Positions 46,173 to 55,948 are shown, counted from the first letter of the stretch. The stretch is 64,000 nucleotides of DNA from Streptomyces sp. CGMCC 4.7035 (GCF_031583065.1 NZ_CP134053.1:7047001-7111000), one strand, 5' to 3'. Translations and numbers: made by a program. The notes: generated by a model not told the origin, from the letters alone.

Positions 46173-47555
46173 TCACACCTCGACATAGCTGAGCTGGGGC
46201 TTCGCCTCCGACGTGACAGTTGTGGCCTGAGTCGCTGCGGCCGGGCGGCGAAGGTATACGGCCCAGGTGACCACGAAGGCCACGGCGTAGAAGGCGAGGA
46301 AGGCGACGAAGGCGCCCGTGCCGGAGCCGTAGGAGAGGAAGGACTGCCGGAAGGCGAGGTTGATGCCGACGCCGCCGAGCGCGCCCACGGCCCCGATGAG
46401 CCCCATGGAGGCGCCGGAGAGCCGGCGGCCGTAGGAGGCGGCCTCTTCCCCGACGAGCCCCTTGGCGACGGCCTTGGCCTGGAAGATCCCCGGGATCATC
46501 TTGTACGTCGAACCGTTGCCGAGCCCGCTGAGCACGAACAGCACCACGAAGACGGCGACGAACAGCGGCAGCGACTTCTGCATGGAGGCGAAGACCAGGA
46601 CGGCGGTCGCGACAGCCATGGCGACGAAGTTCCAGAGGGTGATCTTCGCGCCGCCGTACCGGTCGGCGAGCCAGCCACCGACGGGACGGATGAGGGAGCC
46701 GAGGAGCGGCCCGATGAAGGTGAGGTAGGCCGCCTGGAGCGGGGTCCGCCCGAACTGGTTCTGGAGGACCTGCCCGAAGGCGAAGCTGTAACCGATGAAG
46801 GACCCGAAGGTGCCGATGTAGAGGAAGGACATGATCCAGGTGTGGGCGTCCTTCGCGGCGTCCTTGGCGGCGCCGGTGTCGTTCTTCACGGAGGCGAGGT
46901 TGTCCATGAACAGGGCGGCGAGGACGGCGGCGACGACGATGAGCGGGATGTAGATCCCGAGCAGCACGCGCGGCCCCCCACTGGCCCCGATGATGGCGAG
47001 CGCCACGAGCTGGATCACCGGCACGCCGATGTTGCCGCCACCGGCGTTGAGCCCGAGGGCCCATCCCTTCTTCCGCAGCGGGAAGAAGGCGTTGATGTTC
47101 GTCATGGAGGACGCGAAGTTGCCACCGCCGATGCCGGCGAGCAGGCCGACCAGCAGGAAGGTGGAGAAGGAGGTCCCCGGCTCCAGGACGGTGAAGGCGG
47201 CGATCGTCGGGATGAGCAGGAGGCCGGCCGAGATGATCGTCCAGTTCCGGCCGCCGAAGACGGCGACGGCGAAGGTGTACGGCACGCGGACGACGGCACC
47301 GACGAGCGTGACCATCGAGGTGAGCAGGAACTTGTCGGCGGGGGTCAGCCCGTACTCGGGGCCCATGAAGAGCACGAGCACCGACCACATGGTCCACACC
47401 GAGAAACCGATGTGCTCGGAGAGGACGGAGAAGAGGAGGTTGCGCCGGGCGACCTTCTCCCCGGTCTCGTTCCAGAAGGCCTCGTCCTCCGGATCCCACT
47501 GCTGGATCCAGCGGCCTCCCCTGCTCGCTGCGGGGGCTGTGCTCGGGGCTGTCAT
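46173..47555 (-). CDS. narK: nitrate/nitrite MFS transporter
   Basis: 460 residues, 12 helices. The nitrate-transporter signature motifs AGIGGGNFASSMTNINAFFP and GALGGVGINLAFRQSF (Gly-rich NNP motifs) are present, with LNAGGGNIGVP. It imports nitrate and/or exports nitrite. Upstream is a run of GlnR-like pentamers at 47633-47670. nnaR is downstream with 198 bp between, so they may be separate units under the same control. Confidence 0.92.
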   Translation of the reverse strand: MTAPSTAPAASRGGRWIQQWDPEDEAFWNETGEKVARRNLLFSVLSEHIGFSVWTMWSVLVLFMGPEYGLTPADKFLLTSMVTLVGAVVRVPYTFAVAVFGGRNWTIISAGLLLIPTIAAFTVLEPGTSFSTFLLVGLLAGIGGGNFASSMTNINAFFPLRKKGWALGLNAGGGNIGVPVIQLVALAIIGASGGPRVLLGIYIPLIVVAAVLAALFMDNLASVKNDTGAAKDAAKDAHTWIMSFLYIGTFGSFIGYSFAFGQVLQNQFGRTPLQAAYLTFIGPLLGSLIRPVGGWLADRYGGAKITLWNFVAMAVATAVLVFASMQKSLPLFVAVFVVLFVLSGLGNGSTYKMIPGIFQAKAVAKGLVGEEAASYGRRLSGASMGLIGAVGALGGVGINLAFRQSFLSYGSGTGAFVAFLAFYAVAFVVTWAVYLRRPAAATQATTVTSEAKPQLSYVEV

Positions 47556-47632
47556 GACGCCTCCACGGTTCTCCGGTGCCCAGGTGTCGTACGCGGTTCG
47601 CGGGTGATGAGTCCCGAAGGTAGGAAGGACGC

Positions 47633-47670
47633 GTTTCCGGCCCTGTGGCCGCGAGTGACCGGAAGGGAAC
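47633..47670 (-). promoter_or_regulatory. candidate GlnR/NnaR binding site upstream of narK
   Basis: Pentamers GTTTC, TGTGG, GTGAC and GGAAC follow one another with exactly 6 bp between each. GTGAC-N6-GGAAC (47655-47670) matches the GlnR consensus gTnAC-N6-GaAAC at 9 of 10 positions. It lies about 80-115 bp before the narK start. Confidence 0.55.
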
Positions 47671-47726
47671 GTTGCTCTCACGGGGCGGGGAGGGGCGTGG
47701 TGAGGGAAACGGATGCCCTCCCTGGG

Positions 47727-47785
47727 CTGGTGCCGACGGGCTGGCACCGACGGGGCTGGAGCCGACGGGGGTGACGCCGACGGGG
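47727..47785. repeat. four tandem ~15-bp repeats
   Basis: Units CTGG(TG/CA/AG)CCGACGGGG, last one GTGACGCCGACGGGG, at 47727, 47741, 47756 and 47771. No gene spans them. Confidence 0.75.
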
Positions 47786-47978
47786 CTGGGGAGCGAAGCG
47801 CCTGGCGAGGCCGTGAGCCGTACGAAGCCGTGAGCCGTAGGAAGGCGACATGCCAAGCCACGTCGCGAGTGGCCGACTGGCGCGATGGCACCATGCCCGC
47901 CGTCCGGTAGTCGGCACGCGCTCCGTGCCGCTGGGGTGGCCGGCAACTTGAGGAAGTCACGAGAAGTGCGGCCGGGTG

Positions 47979-48959
47979 TCAGTCGCGGGCCCTCATGACC
48001 TCCGCGTCGATGGCCGGGACCCAGGCTTCCACGGGCCGCCGCAGCCAGCCCCCCGCAGCGGCGATCTCGCTCGCCGCCCGTCGAAGCGCATCGATACCGG
48101 GATGCACCGCCCCTTTTCGCCACACCAGCGAAACCGGCGACAGCGGCACCGGATCCACCAACGGCCGCAGGACCGTGCGTGGCATCGCAGGGAAGTCGAC
48201 CACCGCCAGGATCGGATTCCCCGTCTTCGCCATGATCCGTTGGAACTCCTCCGCGCCCACCGCGAGCGGTGCGGGGGACGCGATGCCGATGCCCCGGCCC
48301 TCGAAGAGGCGGCGCGCCAGGTCCGTCCACTCCGGTGTGCGCGGGTTCCCGGCGCCCGCGTACACCGTCTCCCCGGCCAGCTCGGACAGCGGCACCTCGG
48401 CGAGGGGCGCCAGGCGGTGGTCCTCGGGCAGTACGATCGCCATTCGCTCGTACCGCACCGGCTGCTGGTCGAGGCGCGCCCGGACCGCCGGGTCCAGTCC
48501 GGCGAAACGGCCGAACGACACGTCAAGGCGCCCCGCGAGGATCTCTGTCGCCGCCCCCGTCAGACCGCTCTCGTAGCGCGCCATCAGTTCGACGGCCGAC
48601 ACCAGTGCACGGGCGCGGTCGAGGATCCGGGTGCCGAACAGGCCCGGGCTGTTGACGTCCACCAGCAGCGGACGCTCCGGCGCGTCGCCGCCCCGGCCGA
48701 ACGCGGCGAGCAGCGCGCTCTGCGCCTCCAGGATCTGGCGGGCGTACGGCAACAGGCGCGCGCCGTCCGGGGTCAGGGCCACCTGCCGGGTCGTGCGGAC
48801 GAACAGCTCGGCTCCCAGTTCCCGTTCCAGCCGACGGATGTCGCGGCTGAGCGCCTGCTGGGCCATGTACAGGCGGGCGGCGGCGCGGGTGAAGTGCAGT
48901 TCCTCGGCGACGGCGAGGAAGGCGCGCAGGAGGCGGGGGTCGACGGTGGCGGTGGACAT
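47979..48959 (-). CDS. LysR-family transcriptional regulator
   Basis: 326 residues. The winged helix at the N-terminus (RLLRAFLAVAEELHFTRAAARLYMAQQALSRDIRRLERELGAELFVRT) is followed by a LysR substrate-binding domain (about 92-300). It is divergently transcribed from an MFS gene, with 83 bp between starts, the usual arrangement for a LysR protein controlling its neighbour. An ACTTAC...GTAAGT inverted repeat with a 26-bp centre lies in the gap at about 48966-49003. Confidence 0.9.
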   Translation of the reverse strand: MSTATVDPRLLRAFLAVAEELHFTRAAARLYMAQQALSRDIRRLERELGAELFVRTTRQVALTPDGARLLPYARQILEAQSALLAAFGRGGDAPERPLLVDVNSPGLFGTRILDRARALVSAVELMARYESGLTGAATEILAGRLDVSFGRFAGLDPAVRARLDQQPVRYERMAIVLPEDHRLAPLAEVPLSELAGETVYAGAGNPRTPEWTDLARRLFEGRGIGIASPAPLAVGAEEFQRIMAKTGNPILAVVDFPAMPRTVLRPLVDPVPLSPVSLVWRKGAVHPGIDALRRAASEIAAAGGWLRRPVEAWVPAIDAEVMRARD

Positions 48960-48965
48960 CGGGCG

Positions 48966-49003
48966 AACTTACAACCCAGATGCGTCAATCGCCACGGAGT
49001 AAG
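48966..49003. promoter_or_regulatory. possible LysR operator in the divergent gap
   Basis: ACTTAC and GTAAGT arms face each other across 26 bp between the LysR and MFS starts. LysR sites are usually spaced T-N11-A, so this is weak. Confidence 0.3.
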
Positions 49004-49042
49004 TGTTGGACCGCAGGTCGGAGCGCGGGCGACGGTTGATCC

Positions 49043-50401
49043 ATGCCGCAGCCGTCCTCCCGCAGAGCCAATACAGCCAACACCGCCAACAGACCCAACA
49101 CAGCCGGCACAGCCCCCTTGCTCACCGTCACCCAAGACACCCTCGTCGCCGTCGACTTCACCCCGCGCCGCCGGACGAAAGCCCCGTCCCGGAAGCCGAA
49201 CCCCTACCGCCGCCTCTTCACCCTCCCCGGCACCCTCGCCTTCACGATCGGGAACCTCATAGCCCGGCTCCCCGTGGGCATGTTCAGCGTCAGCGCGGTC
49301 ATCATGATCGCCGGGTCCCGGGGGTCGTACGCGCTCGCCGGTGCCGTCACCGCGACGGGCCTGGTGGCGTCGGCCGTCGTCGCGCCCTGGATCGCGCGGC
49401 TCGTCGACCGCCACGGCCAGGCGCGGATCGCCGTCCCGGCGACGGCGTTCGCCCTGCTCGGTGGCCTGGTCCTGCTTCTGTGCGTGCACTACGACGCCCC
49501 GGACTGGACCCTTTTCGCCGCCTACGCCGCCACCGCCACGACCCCCAACATCGGGGGTCTGTCCCGCGCCCGCTGGGCCCACCTCCTGCGGGACGACCCG
49601 GAGTCCCTGCACACCGCGAACTCCTTCGAACAGGCCGCCGACGAGCTGTGTTTCATGCTCGGGCCGGTCCTCGCGGCCTTCCTCTGCGGGGCCCTGTTCC
49701 CGGAGGCCGGCGCGCTGGCCGGCGGGATCCTGCTGATGGCGGGCATGCTGCTGTTCACGGCGCAGCGCGCTACCGAACCGCCGCCGAGCCGGCGGGCGAG
49801 GACCGCGCCACCGCTCCGCGCCCCCGGCATGCCCCCGCTCCTCCTCGGTCTCCTCGCCACCGGCGCGGTGTTCGGTTCGATGGAGGTCGTCACCCTCGCG
49901 TTCGCGGACGCACAGGGTCATAAGTCGGCGGGAGGTGCCGTCCTCGCGCTTCAGGCCGCCGGGTCGTTCGTGGCGGGTCTGGCGTACGGCGCACTGCGTC
50001 CGGCCGGTCCGGCCGAGCGCCGCTACCCGTGGTGCCTCGCGGCCATGACGGCCCTGATGAGCCTGCCCCTGCTCGCCGCACGCACCACCGGCTCGCTCAT
50101 CGCCCTCGCCCCGGCCCTGCTCCTCGCGGGCATGGCCACCGCCCCCACGATGGTCACCGCGATGACCCTGGTCCAGCGGTTCACCCCCGAGGGCCGGCTG
50201 AACGAGGGCATGACCCTCGCCGTCACGGGCCTTCTCGCGGGCATCGCCTGCGGCTCCGCCATCGGCGGCTGGGCGGCCGAACACCTGTCGCCGACCACCG
50301 GGTTCACCGTGCCGGCGACCGCCGCGGCCGTCGCCCTGCTGATCGCGATCGGGCACAAGTTCGCCGAACGAATCTCCACGGATTCGCGCGCACCCCATTG
50401 A
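49043..50401 (+). CDS. MFS transporter
   Basis: 452 residues, 12 predicted helices. The first ~45 residues are polar and Asn/Thr/Ala-rich (ANTANTANRPNTAGTAP). Motif A-like APWIARLVDRHGQARI follows the second helix. It is a drug/metabolite exporter-like carrier of unknown substrate, probably controlled by the divergent LysR protein. Confidence 0.86.
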   Translation: MPQPSSRRANTANTANRPNTAGTAPLLTVTQDTLVAVDFTPRRRTKAPSRKPNPYRRLFTLPGTLAFTIGNLIARLPVGMFSVSAVIMIAGSRGSYALAGAVTATGLVASAVVAPWIARLVDRHGQARIAVPATAFALLGGLVLLLCVHYDAPDWTLFAAYAATATTPNIGGLSRARWAHLLRDDPESLHTANSFEQAADELCFMLGPVLAAFLCGALFPEAGALAGGILLMAGMLLFTAQRATEPPPSRRARTAPPLRAPGMPPLLLGLLATGAVFGSMEVVTLAFADAQGHKSAGGAVLALQAAGSFVAGLAYGALRPAGPAERRYPWCLAAMTALMSLPLLAARTTGSLIALAPALLLAGMATAPTMVTAMTLVQRFTPEGRLNEGMTLAVTGLLAGIACGSAIGGWAAEHLSPTTGFTVPATAAAVALLIAIGHKFAERISTDSRAPH

Positions 50402-50430
50402 CGTGCCCTCGGCCCGCACATACCTTCCAG

Positions 50431-50471
50431 CGTCGAAGCGCTTCGACGTCAGGCATCGAAACGATTCGATG
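50431..50471. promoter_or_regulatory. two LacI-type operators upstream of the sugar operon
   Basis: A perfect 18-bp palindrome CGTCGAAGCGCTTCGACG (50431-50448) and a 7-bp-arm repeat CATCGAA-ACGA-TTCGATG (50454-50471), 23 bp apart centre to centre. Both have the central CG-rich LacI look and share the TCGAA half site. They lie 52-92 bp before the solute-binding-protein start. Confidence 0.75.
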
Positions 50472-50522
50472 AACGATGCGTGACGAATCCGATACCCATC
50501 CGACTGCCAATGGAGGCACTGG

Positions 50523-51818
50523 ATGTTGACAACACGACGACGTGTGGTGGCGACAGCCGCCGCGGCCCTTGCCGGGTCGCTGCTCCTGGCCTCCTGCGGT
50601 GGCTCGGACAGCGGCTCTTCCGACGGCAAGACGCTGAAGCTGTGGCACTACGAGGGCCCGGACAGCGCGATGGGTGCCGCCTGGAACGAGGCCATCAAGG
50701 AGTTCGAGGCGAAGCACCCGGGCGTGAAGGTGAAGTTCGAGGAGAAGGGCTTCGAACAGATCCAGAAGACCGCGTCCATGGTCCTGAACTCCTCCGACGC
50801 GCCCGACCTCATGGAGTACAACAAGGGCAACGCCACGGCGGGCCAGCTGTCCAAGCAGGGGCTGCTGACCGACATGACCTCCGAGGTCACCAAGCGCGGC
50901 TGGGACAAGCTGCTCAGCGCGGGCGTGAAGACCACGAGCCAGTACGCCACCAACGGCGTCATGGGCTCCGGAAAGTGGTACGGCGTCCCCAACTACGCCG
51001 AATACACCATGGTCTTCTACAACAAGGACCTGTTCAAGAAGTACGACATCGCCGAGCCGAAGACGTACGACGACCTCACCGCCGCGATGGACAAGTTCGT
51101 CGCCAAGGGCGTCACCCCGCTCGCCAACGCCGGCGCCGAGTACATGGCCCAGCAGTACCTGTACCAGCTGGCCCTGTCGAAGGCCGACCGCTCCTGGGTC
51201 GACAAGTACGAGCTGTACAAGGGCAAGACCGACTTCCATGACGCCGCCTGGACGTACGGCGCGACGACCTTCGCCGACTGGGTGAAGAAGGGCTACATCA
51301 GCAAGACCTCCAGCGGCACCAAGGCCGAGGACGCGGGCGTCTCCTTCATCCAGGGCAAGTCCCCGATCCTCTTCAGCGGCAGCTGGTGGTACGGCCGCTT
51401 CACGTCGGAGGCCAAGTTCGACTGGGGCACCATGCTGTGGCCCGGCTCCAACCTCACCCTCGGCTCCGGCGGCAACCTCTGGGTCGTGCCCAAGAACGCC
51501 AAGAACAAGGAACTGGCCTACGACTTCATCGACATCACCATGTCGAAGAAGATCCAGAACCTGCTCGGCAACAAGGGCGGCGTCCCGGTCGCGGCCGACG
51601 CGAACGCCATCACGGACCCGCAGGCCAAGTCCCTGATCGCCAACTTCAACACGCTCTCCGGGCGGGACGGCCTGGCCTTCTACCCCGACTGGCCCGTCAC
51701 CGGCTTCTACGACGTCCTCGTCTCCGAGACGCAGAAGCTGATCACCGGCAGTGAGAAGCCCGACGCCTACCTCGACAACGTGCAGAAGGCCTACGACAAG
51801 GGCGCGCCGAAGCAATGA
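50523..51818 (+). CDS. ABC transporter extracellular sugar-binding lipoprotein
   Basis: 431 residues. Signal peptide with twin-Arg-like RRR and a lipobox LLASC (Cys near residue 25), then a CUT1 sugar-binding protein: TLKLWHYEGPDSAMGAAWNEAIKEFEAKHPGVKV, PDLMEYNKGNATAGQLSKQGLL and SGSWWYGRF in the binding cleft. Aromatic-rich cleft residues suggest an oligosaccharide. First gene of a six-gene unit; its stop overlaps the first permease start (ATGA). Confidence 0.92.
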   Translation: MLTTRRRVVATAAAALAGSLLLASCGGSDSGSSDGKTLKLWHYEGPDSAMGAAWNEAIKEFEAKHPGVKVKFEEKGFEQIQKTASMVLNSSDAPDLMEYNKGNATAGQLSKQGLLTDMTSEVTKRGWDKLLSAGVKTTSQYATNGVMGSGKWYGVPNYAEYTMVFYNKDLFKKYDIAEPKTYDDLTAAMDKFVAKGVTPLANAGAEYMAQQYLYQLALSKADRSWVDKYELYKGKTDFHDAAWTYGATTFADWVKKGYISKTSSGTKAEDAGVSFIQGKSPILFSGSWWYGRFTSEAKFDWGTMLWPGSNLTLGSGGNLWVVPKNAKNKELAYDFIDITMSKKIQNLLGNKGGVPVAADANAITDPQAKSLIANFNTLSGRDGLAFYPDWPVTGFYDVLVSETQKLITGSEKPDAYLDNVQKAYDKGAPKQ

Positions 51819-52783
51819 CGATCACCGTCGAACGGGGTGCGCGGGCCGTCGGCAAACAGCCGCACGGCGGCCCGCGCCGCCCCCGCCCGCGCACGTCCTA
51901 CGCCCTCTTTCTGCTCCCCGGCGTCCTCGCCTTCCTCGCCGTGATCGTCGTCCCGTTCCTGATGAACACGGGCGTGAGCTTCACGGACTGGACCGGCGTC
52001 GGCTCGCCGAAGTGGTCCGGGCTCGCCAACTACCGCGAGCTGATGGACGACGACGAGTTCTGGGCGTCGTTCCGGCACAGCCTGTTCATGGTCGTCGCCA
52101 TGGCCGTGATACCGACGATGCTCGGCCTGGTCCTGGCCGCCGCGCTGTTCGACTTCATCGGCAAGCACTTCGGCACCAGGATGGCGGCCGTCCTGCGCGC
52201 CTGCTTCTACCTTCCGCAGGTGCTGCCCATCGCCGTCGCCGGCATCGTCTGGAGCTGGATCCTCGCCCCCGACAACGGCGCCCTGAACGCGCTGCTGAAG
52301 GCGGTCGGTCTCGGCTCCTGGCAGCACGACTGGCTCGGCGACCCGGACATCGCCCTCTACAGCGTCATGGGGGTGATGGTGTGGGTGCAGATCGGCTTCC
52401 CGCTCGTCATCTTCATGGCCGGGCTCCAGCGCGTCGACCCGCAGCTGTACGAGGCGGCCGAGCTGGACGGGGCCGGCTGGTGGCGCCGCTTCTGGCACGT
52501 CACGCTGCCGCAGATCAGGCCCGAGATCTATGTCGTGCTGCTGTGGTGCACGATCGCCGCCCTCAAGGTCTTCGGGGCCGTCTACGTCCTGACCAAGGGC
52601 GGGCCCGGCGGATCCACCGACGTCCCCTCCTACTTCTCCTTCACCACGTTCTTCGAGAAGACCCAGGTCGGGTACGGGGCCGCCATCTCCACCGTGCTCA
52701 CCGTGATCATCCTCGTCCTGGCGCTGATCGGGCTGAAGCTCCAGACGCGCGCCGAGGACGCCGAGGAAGGAGCGATGCGATGA
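51815..52783 (+). CDS. ABC sugar permease, MalF-type
   Basis: 322 residues. Six to seven helices and the EAA loop EAAELDGAGWWRRFWHVTLPQI. The start overlaps the binding-protein gene and the stop overlaps the second permease, both as ATGA. With the second permease it forms the channel of the importer. No ATPase gene is nearby; in Streptomyces a shared MsiK ATPase usually serves such systems. Confidence 0.92.
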   Translation: MTITVERGARAVGKQPHGGPRRPRPRTSYALFLLPGVLAFLAVIVVPFLMNTGVSFTDWTGVGSPKWSGLANYRELMDDDEFWASFRHSLFMVVAMAVIPTMLGLVLAAALFDFIGKHFGTRMAAVLRACFYLPQVLPIAVAGIVWSWILAPDNGALNALLKAVGLGSWQHDWLGDPDIALYSVMGVMVWVQIGFPLVIFMAGLQRVDPQLYEAAELDGAGWWRRFWHVTLPQIRPEIYVVLLWCTIAALKVFGAVYVLTKGGPGGSTDVPSYFSFTTFFEKTQVGYGAAISTVLTVIILVLALIGLKLQTRAEDAEEGAMR

Positions 52784-53637
52784 GCGTCGTACCCGCCGAC
52801 GTCCGCCGCCCCACGCGCACGGTGATCGCCCGCTACCCGGTGCTGATCGCCCTGTGCATCGGCGCCCTGTTCATGGTCCTGCCGTTCGCCATCGTCGCGG
52901 TCAACGCCGTGAAGTCCCCGGCCGAATACTCCCAGCACGGGCCCCTCAGCCTCCCCAAGGGCCTCTACCTGGACGGTCTGACGGACTTCTGGGAACGCGT
53001 GGACTACGGCCAGAAGCTGTTCAACTCGATCCTGATCAGCGGCTCGGTGGCCGTCCTGGCCGTGGTGCTGTCCGTGCTCAACGCCTACGCGATCGGCATC
53101 GGCCGCATCAAGGGACGCACCTGGGTGCTCGCCTTCTTCGTGCTCGCCAACATGCTGCCGCAGGAGGCCCTCGTCTATCCGATCTACTACCTGTGCAAGC
53201 AGGTGGGCCTGTACGACACCCGGCTGAGCGTGATCATCGTCTTCACCGTCGTCCAGTCCGCCTTCGGCACCTATCTGCTCTCCTCCGTCCTCGGGCAGTT
53301 CCCGCGCGAGATCATCGAGGCCGCCCGGATCGACGGGGCGAACAAGTGGCAGGTGCTGTGGCGGATCGTGGTCCCGGTCAGCCGCCCCACCATCGGCGTG
53401 CTGCTCGTCTTCTTCTTCATCTGGACCTGGAACGAGTTCCTGCTCCCCCTGGTCATGCTGATCTCCAACGACAACCAGACGGTGTCGGTGGCGCTCGGCG
53501 TCCTCCAGGGCCAGCGTCTGATGGACGCCACGATGACCAACGCGGCGGCCTTGCTGGGCGTCCTGCCCGCCATCGTCTTCTTCATCGTCTTTCAGCGGAC
53601 CCTGACCCGTGGCATCGCCGCGGGCGCGGTCAAGTAG
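52780..53637 (+). CDS. ABC sugar permease, MalG-type
   Basis: 285 residues, six helices, EAA loop EAARIDGANKWQVLWRIVVPVSRP and C-terminal WTWNEFLLPLVML as in MalG-type permeases. ATGA overlap with the upstream permease. Eleven bases separate it from the TTG start of the glycosidase. Confidence 0.92.
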   Translation: MSVVPADVRRPTRTVIARYPVLIALCIGALFMVLPFAIVAVNAVKSPAEYSQHGPLSLPKGLYLDGLTDFWERVDYGQKLFNSILISGSVAVLAVVLSVLNAYAIGIGRIKGRTWVLAFFVLANMLPQEALVYPIYYLCKQVGLYDTRLSVIIVFTVVQSAFGTYLLSSVLGQFPREIIEAARIDGANKWQVLWRIVVPVSRPTIGVLLVFFFIWTWNEFLLPLVMLISNDNQTVSVALGVLQGQRLMDATMTNAAALLGVLPAIVFFIVFQRTLTRGIAAGAVK

Positions 53638-53648
53638 GGGGCTCGGCC

Positions 53649-55907
53649 TTGAAGTTCACCGACGGCTACTGGCTGCTGCGCGAAGGCGTCACCGCGGCCC
53701 ACCCGGTCCAGGTCCTGGACGTGACCGCCTCACCGGGGGCCCTGGAGATCCACGCGCCGACCCAGCCCATCCGCCACCGCGGCGACCTGCTGAAGGGACC
53801 GGTCGTGACGATCAGCGCGCACGCCCCGATGCCGGACGTCATCGGCGTCACCTTCACGCACTTCGAGGGTGAGCAGCCCAGGGGGCCGCAGTTCGAGGTA
53901 CAGCGGGACGACGACTTCGTCCCGCAGGCGGAGTACGACGACGAGCACGCCACCCTGACCGCGGGCGCCCTGTCCGTGCGGGTCGCCCGCACCGGCCCCT
54001 GGCACATCGACTTCCTCGCCCACGGCCGCACTCTCACCACCAGCGGCACCAAGGGCATGGGCATCATGCGGGACGCCACCGGCGCCCACTACCTGCGCGA
54101 ACAGCTGAACCTGACCGTCGGGACCTCGGTCTACGGCCTCGGCGAACGCTTCGGGCCGCTCGTCAAGAACGGCCAGGTCGTCGACATGTGGAACGCCGAC
54201 GGCGGCACGGCCACGGAACAGGCCTACAAGAACGTCCCCTTCTACCTGACCGACGCGGGCTACGGCGTCTTCGTCGACCACCCCGGCAGAGTGTCCTTCG
54301 AGGTCGGCTCGGAGGCGGTGTCCCGGGTCCAGTTCAGCGTGGAGAGCCAGCAGCTGACGTACTACGTCATTTACGGCCCCACGCCGAAGGACATCCTGCG
54401 CAAATACACGGCCCTCACCGGCCGCCCGGCCCTCCCGCCCGCCTGGTCCTTCGGCCTGTGGCTGACGACCTCCTTCACCACCTCCTACGACGAGACCACC
54501 GTCACCTCCTTCATCGACGGCATGAAGGAGCGCGAACTCCCGCTCTCGGTCTTCCACTTCGACTGTTTCTGGATGCGCGAGTTCAACTGGTGCGACTTCG
54601 AGTGGGACCCGCGGGTGTTCCCCGACCCGGAGGGCATGCTGGCCCGGCTGAAGGCCAAGGGCCTGCACATCTGCGTCTGGATCAACCCGTACATCGCACA
54701 GCGCTCGCCACTCTTCGCCGAGGGCAAGGAACTCGGCCATCTGCTGAAGAAGCCCGACGGCAGCGTGTGGCAGTGGGACCTGTGGCAGCCGGGCATGGCG
54801 CTCGTCGACTTCACCAGCCCGGCCGCCCGTGACTGGTACGCCGCCAAGCTGGAGGCACTGCTGGCGCAGGGCGTCGACTGCTTCAAGACCGACTTCGGCG
54901 AGCGGGTGCCGGTCGACGTGGCGTACGCGGACGGCTCCGACCCGGAGCGGATGCACAACTACTACACGTACCTCTACAACCAGACCGTCTTCGACGTGCT
55001 GCGCAAGCACCGCGGCGAGGAGGAGGCCGTCGTCTTCGCGCGCTCGGCCACGGCCGGCAGCCAGCAGTTCCCCGTGCACTGGGGCGGCGACTGCGAGGCC
55101 ACGTACGAGTCGATGGCCGAGTCGCTGCGCGGCGGGCTCAGCCTCGGCATGTCGGGCTTCGGGTTCTGGAGCCACGACATCGGCGGCTTCGAGGGCACGC
55201 CGACACCGGCGCTGTTCAAGCGGTGGCTCGCCTTCGGCCTGCTGTCCTCGCACAGCCGGCTGCACGGCTCGTCGTCGTACCGGGTGCCGTGGCTGTTCGA
55301 CGAGGAGGCCGTGGACGTCCTGCGGCTGTTCACCCGGCTCAAGCTGCGCCTCATGCCGTATCTGTACGAGGTCGCCCGGACCGCCCAGGCCGAGGGCGTG
55401 CCGATGATGCGGGCGATGGTGCTGGAGTTCCCGGACGACCCCGGGTGCGCGCATCTGGAGCGGCAGTACATGCTCGGCCCGGACCTGCTGGTCGCGCCGG
55501 TCTTCAGCGACGAGGGGGACGTGTCGTACTACGTGCCCGAGGGCACCTGGACCCACTTCCTGAGCGGGCAGACCGTGACCGGACCGCGCTGGGTGCGCGA
55601 GCGGCACGGGTTCGCCAGCGTTCCGCTGCTGGTCAGGCCGGGTGCCGTGATCCCGGTGGGAGCGGTGGACGACCGGCCCGACTACCCGTACGCCGACGGG
55701 GTCACCCTGCGCGCGTACGAGCTGGAGCGCGGGGCCAAGGTGACGGTGCCGGTGGGGGACGTGACCTTCACCGTCGTCCGCGAGGGGGACACACTACGGG
55801 CCTCCAGCAGTGATCCGGCGACCGGTTGGGCGCTGGCCGCCGGGGAGCGGATCGCGCGGGCGTCGGCCGATACCGGATTCCTGTCGCTGGAGCTGAAGTC
55901 GGAGTAA
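53649..55907 (+). CDS. alpha-xylosidase-like glycosidase, GH31
   Basis: 752 residues from TTG 53649, with GGGG 7 nt upstream. The N-terminal beta-sandwich (1-220) precedes the (beta/alpha)8 barrel, with the catalytic nucleophile in CFKTDFGERVP and the acid/base in HWGGDCEATYESMAESL, as in E. coli YicI. C-terminal beta domains close it. YicI-like enzymes release alpha-xylose from xyloglucan oligosaccharides. No signal peptide, so it acts on imported sugar. The absence of any alpha-glucosidase motif change I can judge leaves maltose-type activity possible. Confidence 0.9.
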   Translation: MKFTDGYWLLREGVTAAHPVQVLDVTASPGALEIHAPTQPIRHRGDLLKGPVVTISAHAPMPDVIGVTFTHFEGEQPRGPQFEVQRDDDFVPQAEYDDEHATLTAGALSVRVARTGPWHIDFLAHGRTLTTSGTKGMGIMRDATGAHYLREQLNLTVGTSVYGLGERFGPLVKNGQVVDMWNADGGTATEQAYKNVPFYLTDAGYGVFVDHPGRVSFEVGSEAVSRVQFSVESQQLTYYVIYGPTPKDILRKYTALTGRPALPPAWSFGLWLTTSFTTSYDETTVTSFIDGMKERELPLSVFHFDCFWMREFNWCDFEWDPRVFPDPEGMLARLKAKGLHICVWINPYIAQRSPLFAEGKELGHLLKKPDGSVWQWDLWQPGMALVDFTSPAARDWYAAKLEALLAQGVDCFKTDFGERVPVDVAYADGSDPERMHNYYTYLYNQTVFDVLRKHRGEEEAVVFARSATAGSQQFPVHWGGDCEATYESMAESLRGGLSLGMSGFGFWSHDIGGFEGTPTPALFKRWLAFGLLSSHSRLHGSSSYRVPWLFDEEAVDVLRLFTRLKLRLMPYLYEVARTAQAEGVPMMRAMVLEFPDDPGCAHLERQYMLGPDLLVAPVFSDEGDVSYYVPEGTWTHFLSGQTVTGPRWVRERHGFASVPLLVRPGAVIPVGAVDDRPDYPYADGVTLRAYELERGAKVTVPVGDVTFTVVREGDTLRASSSDPATGWALAAGERIARASADTGFLSLELKSE

Positions 55908-55948
55908 TTGGTTCCGCCTCCCCCACCCCCACTGGAGCTGGACTGACC

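Larger units (their letters stand above)
47556..47978. other. narK upstream region with short repeats
   Basis: 423 bp without a gene: a candidate GlnR/NnaR box (47633-47670) and four 15-bp tandem units (47727-47785). Imperfect GTGAGCCGTA(C/G)GAAGC repeats follow at about 47815-47845. Confidence 0.6.
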
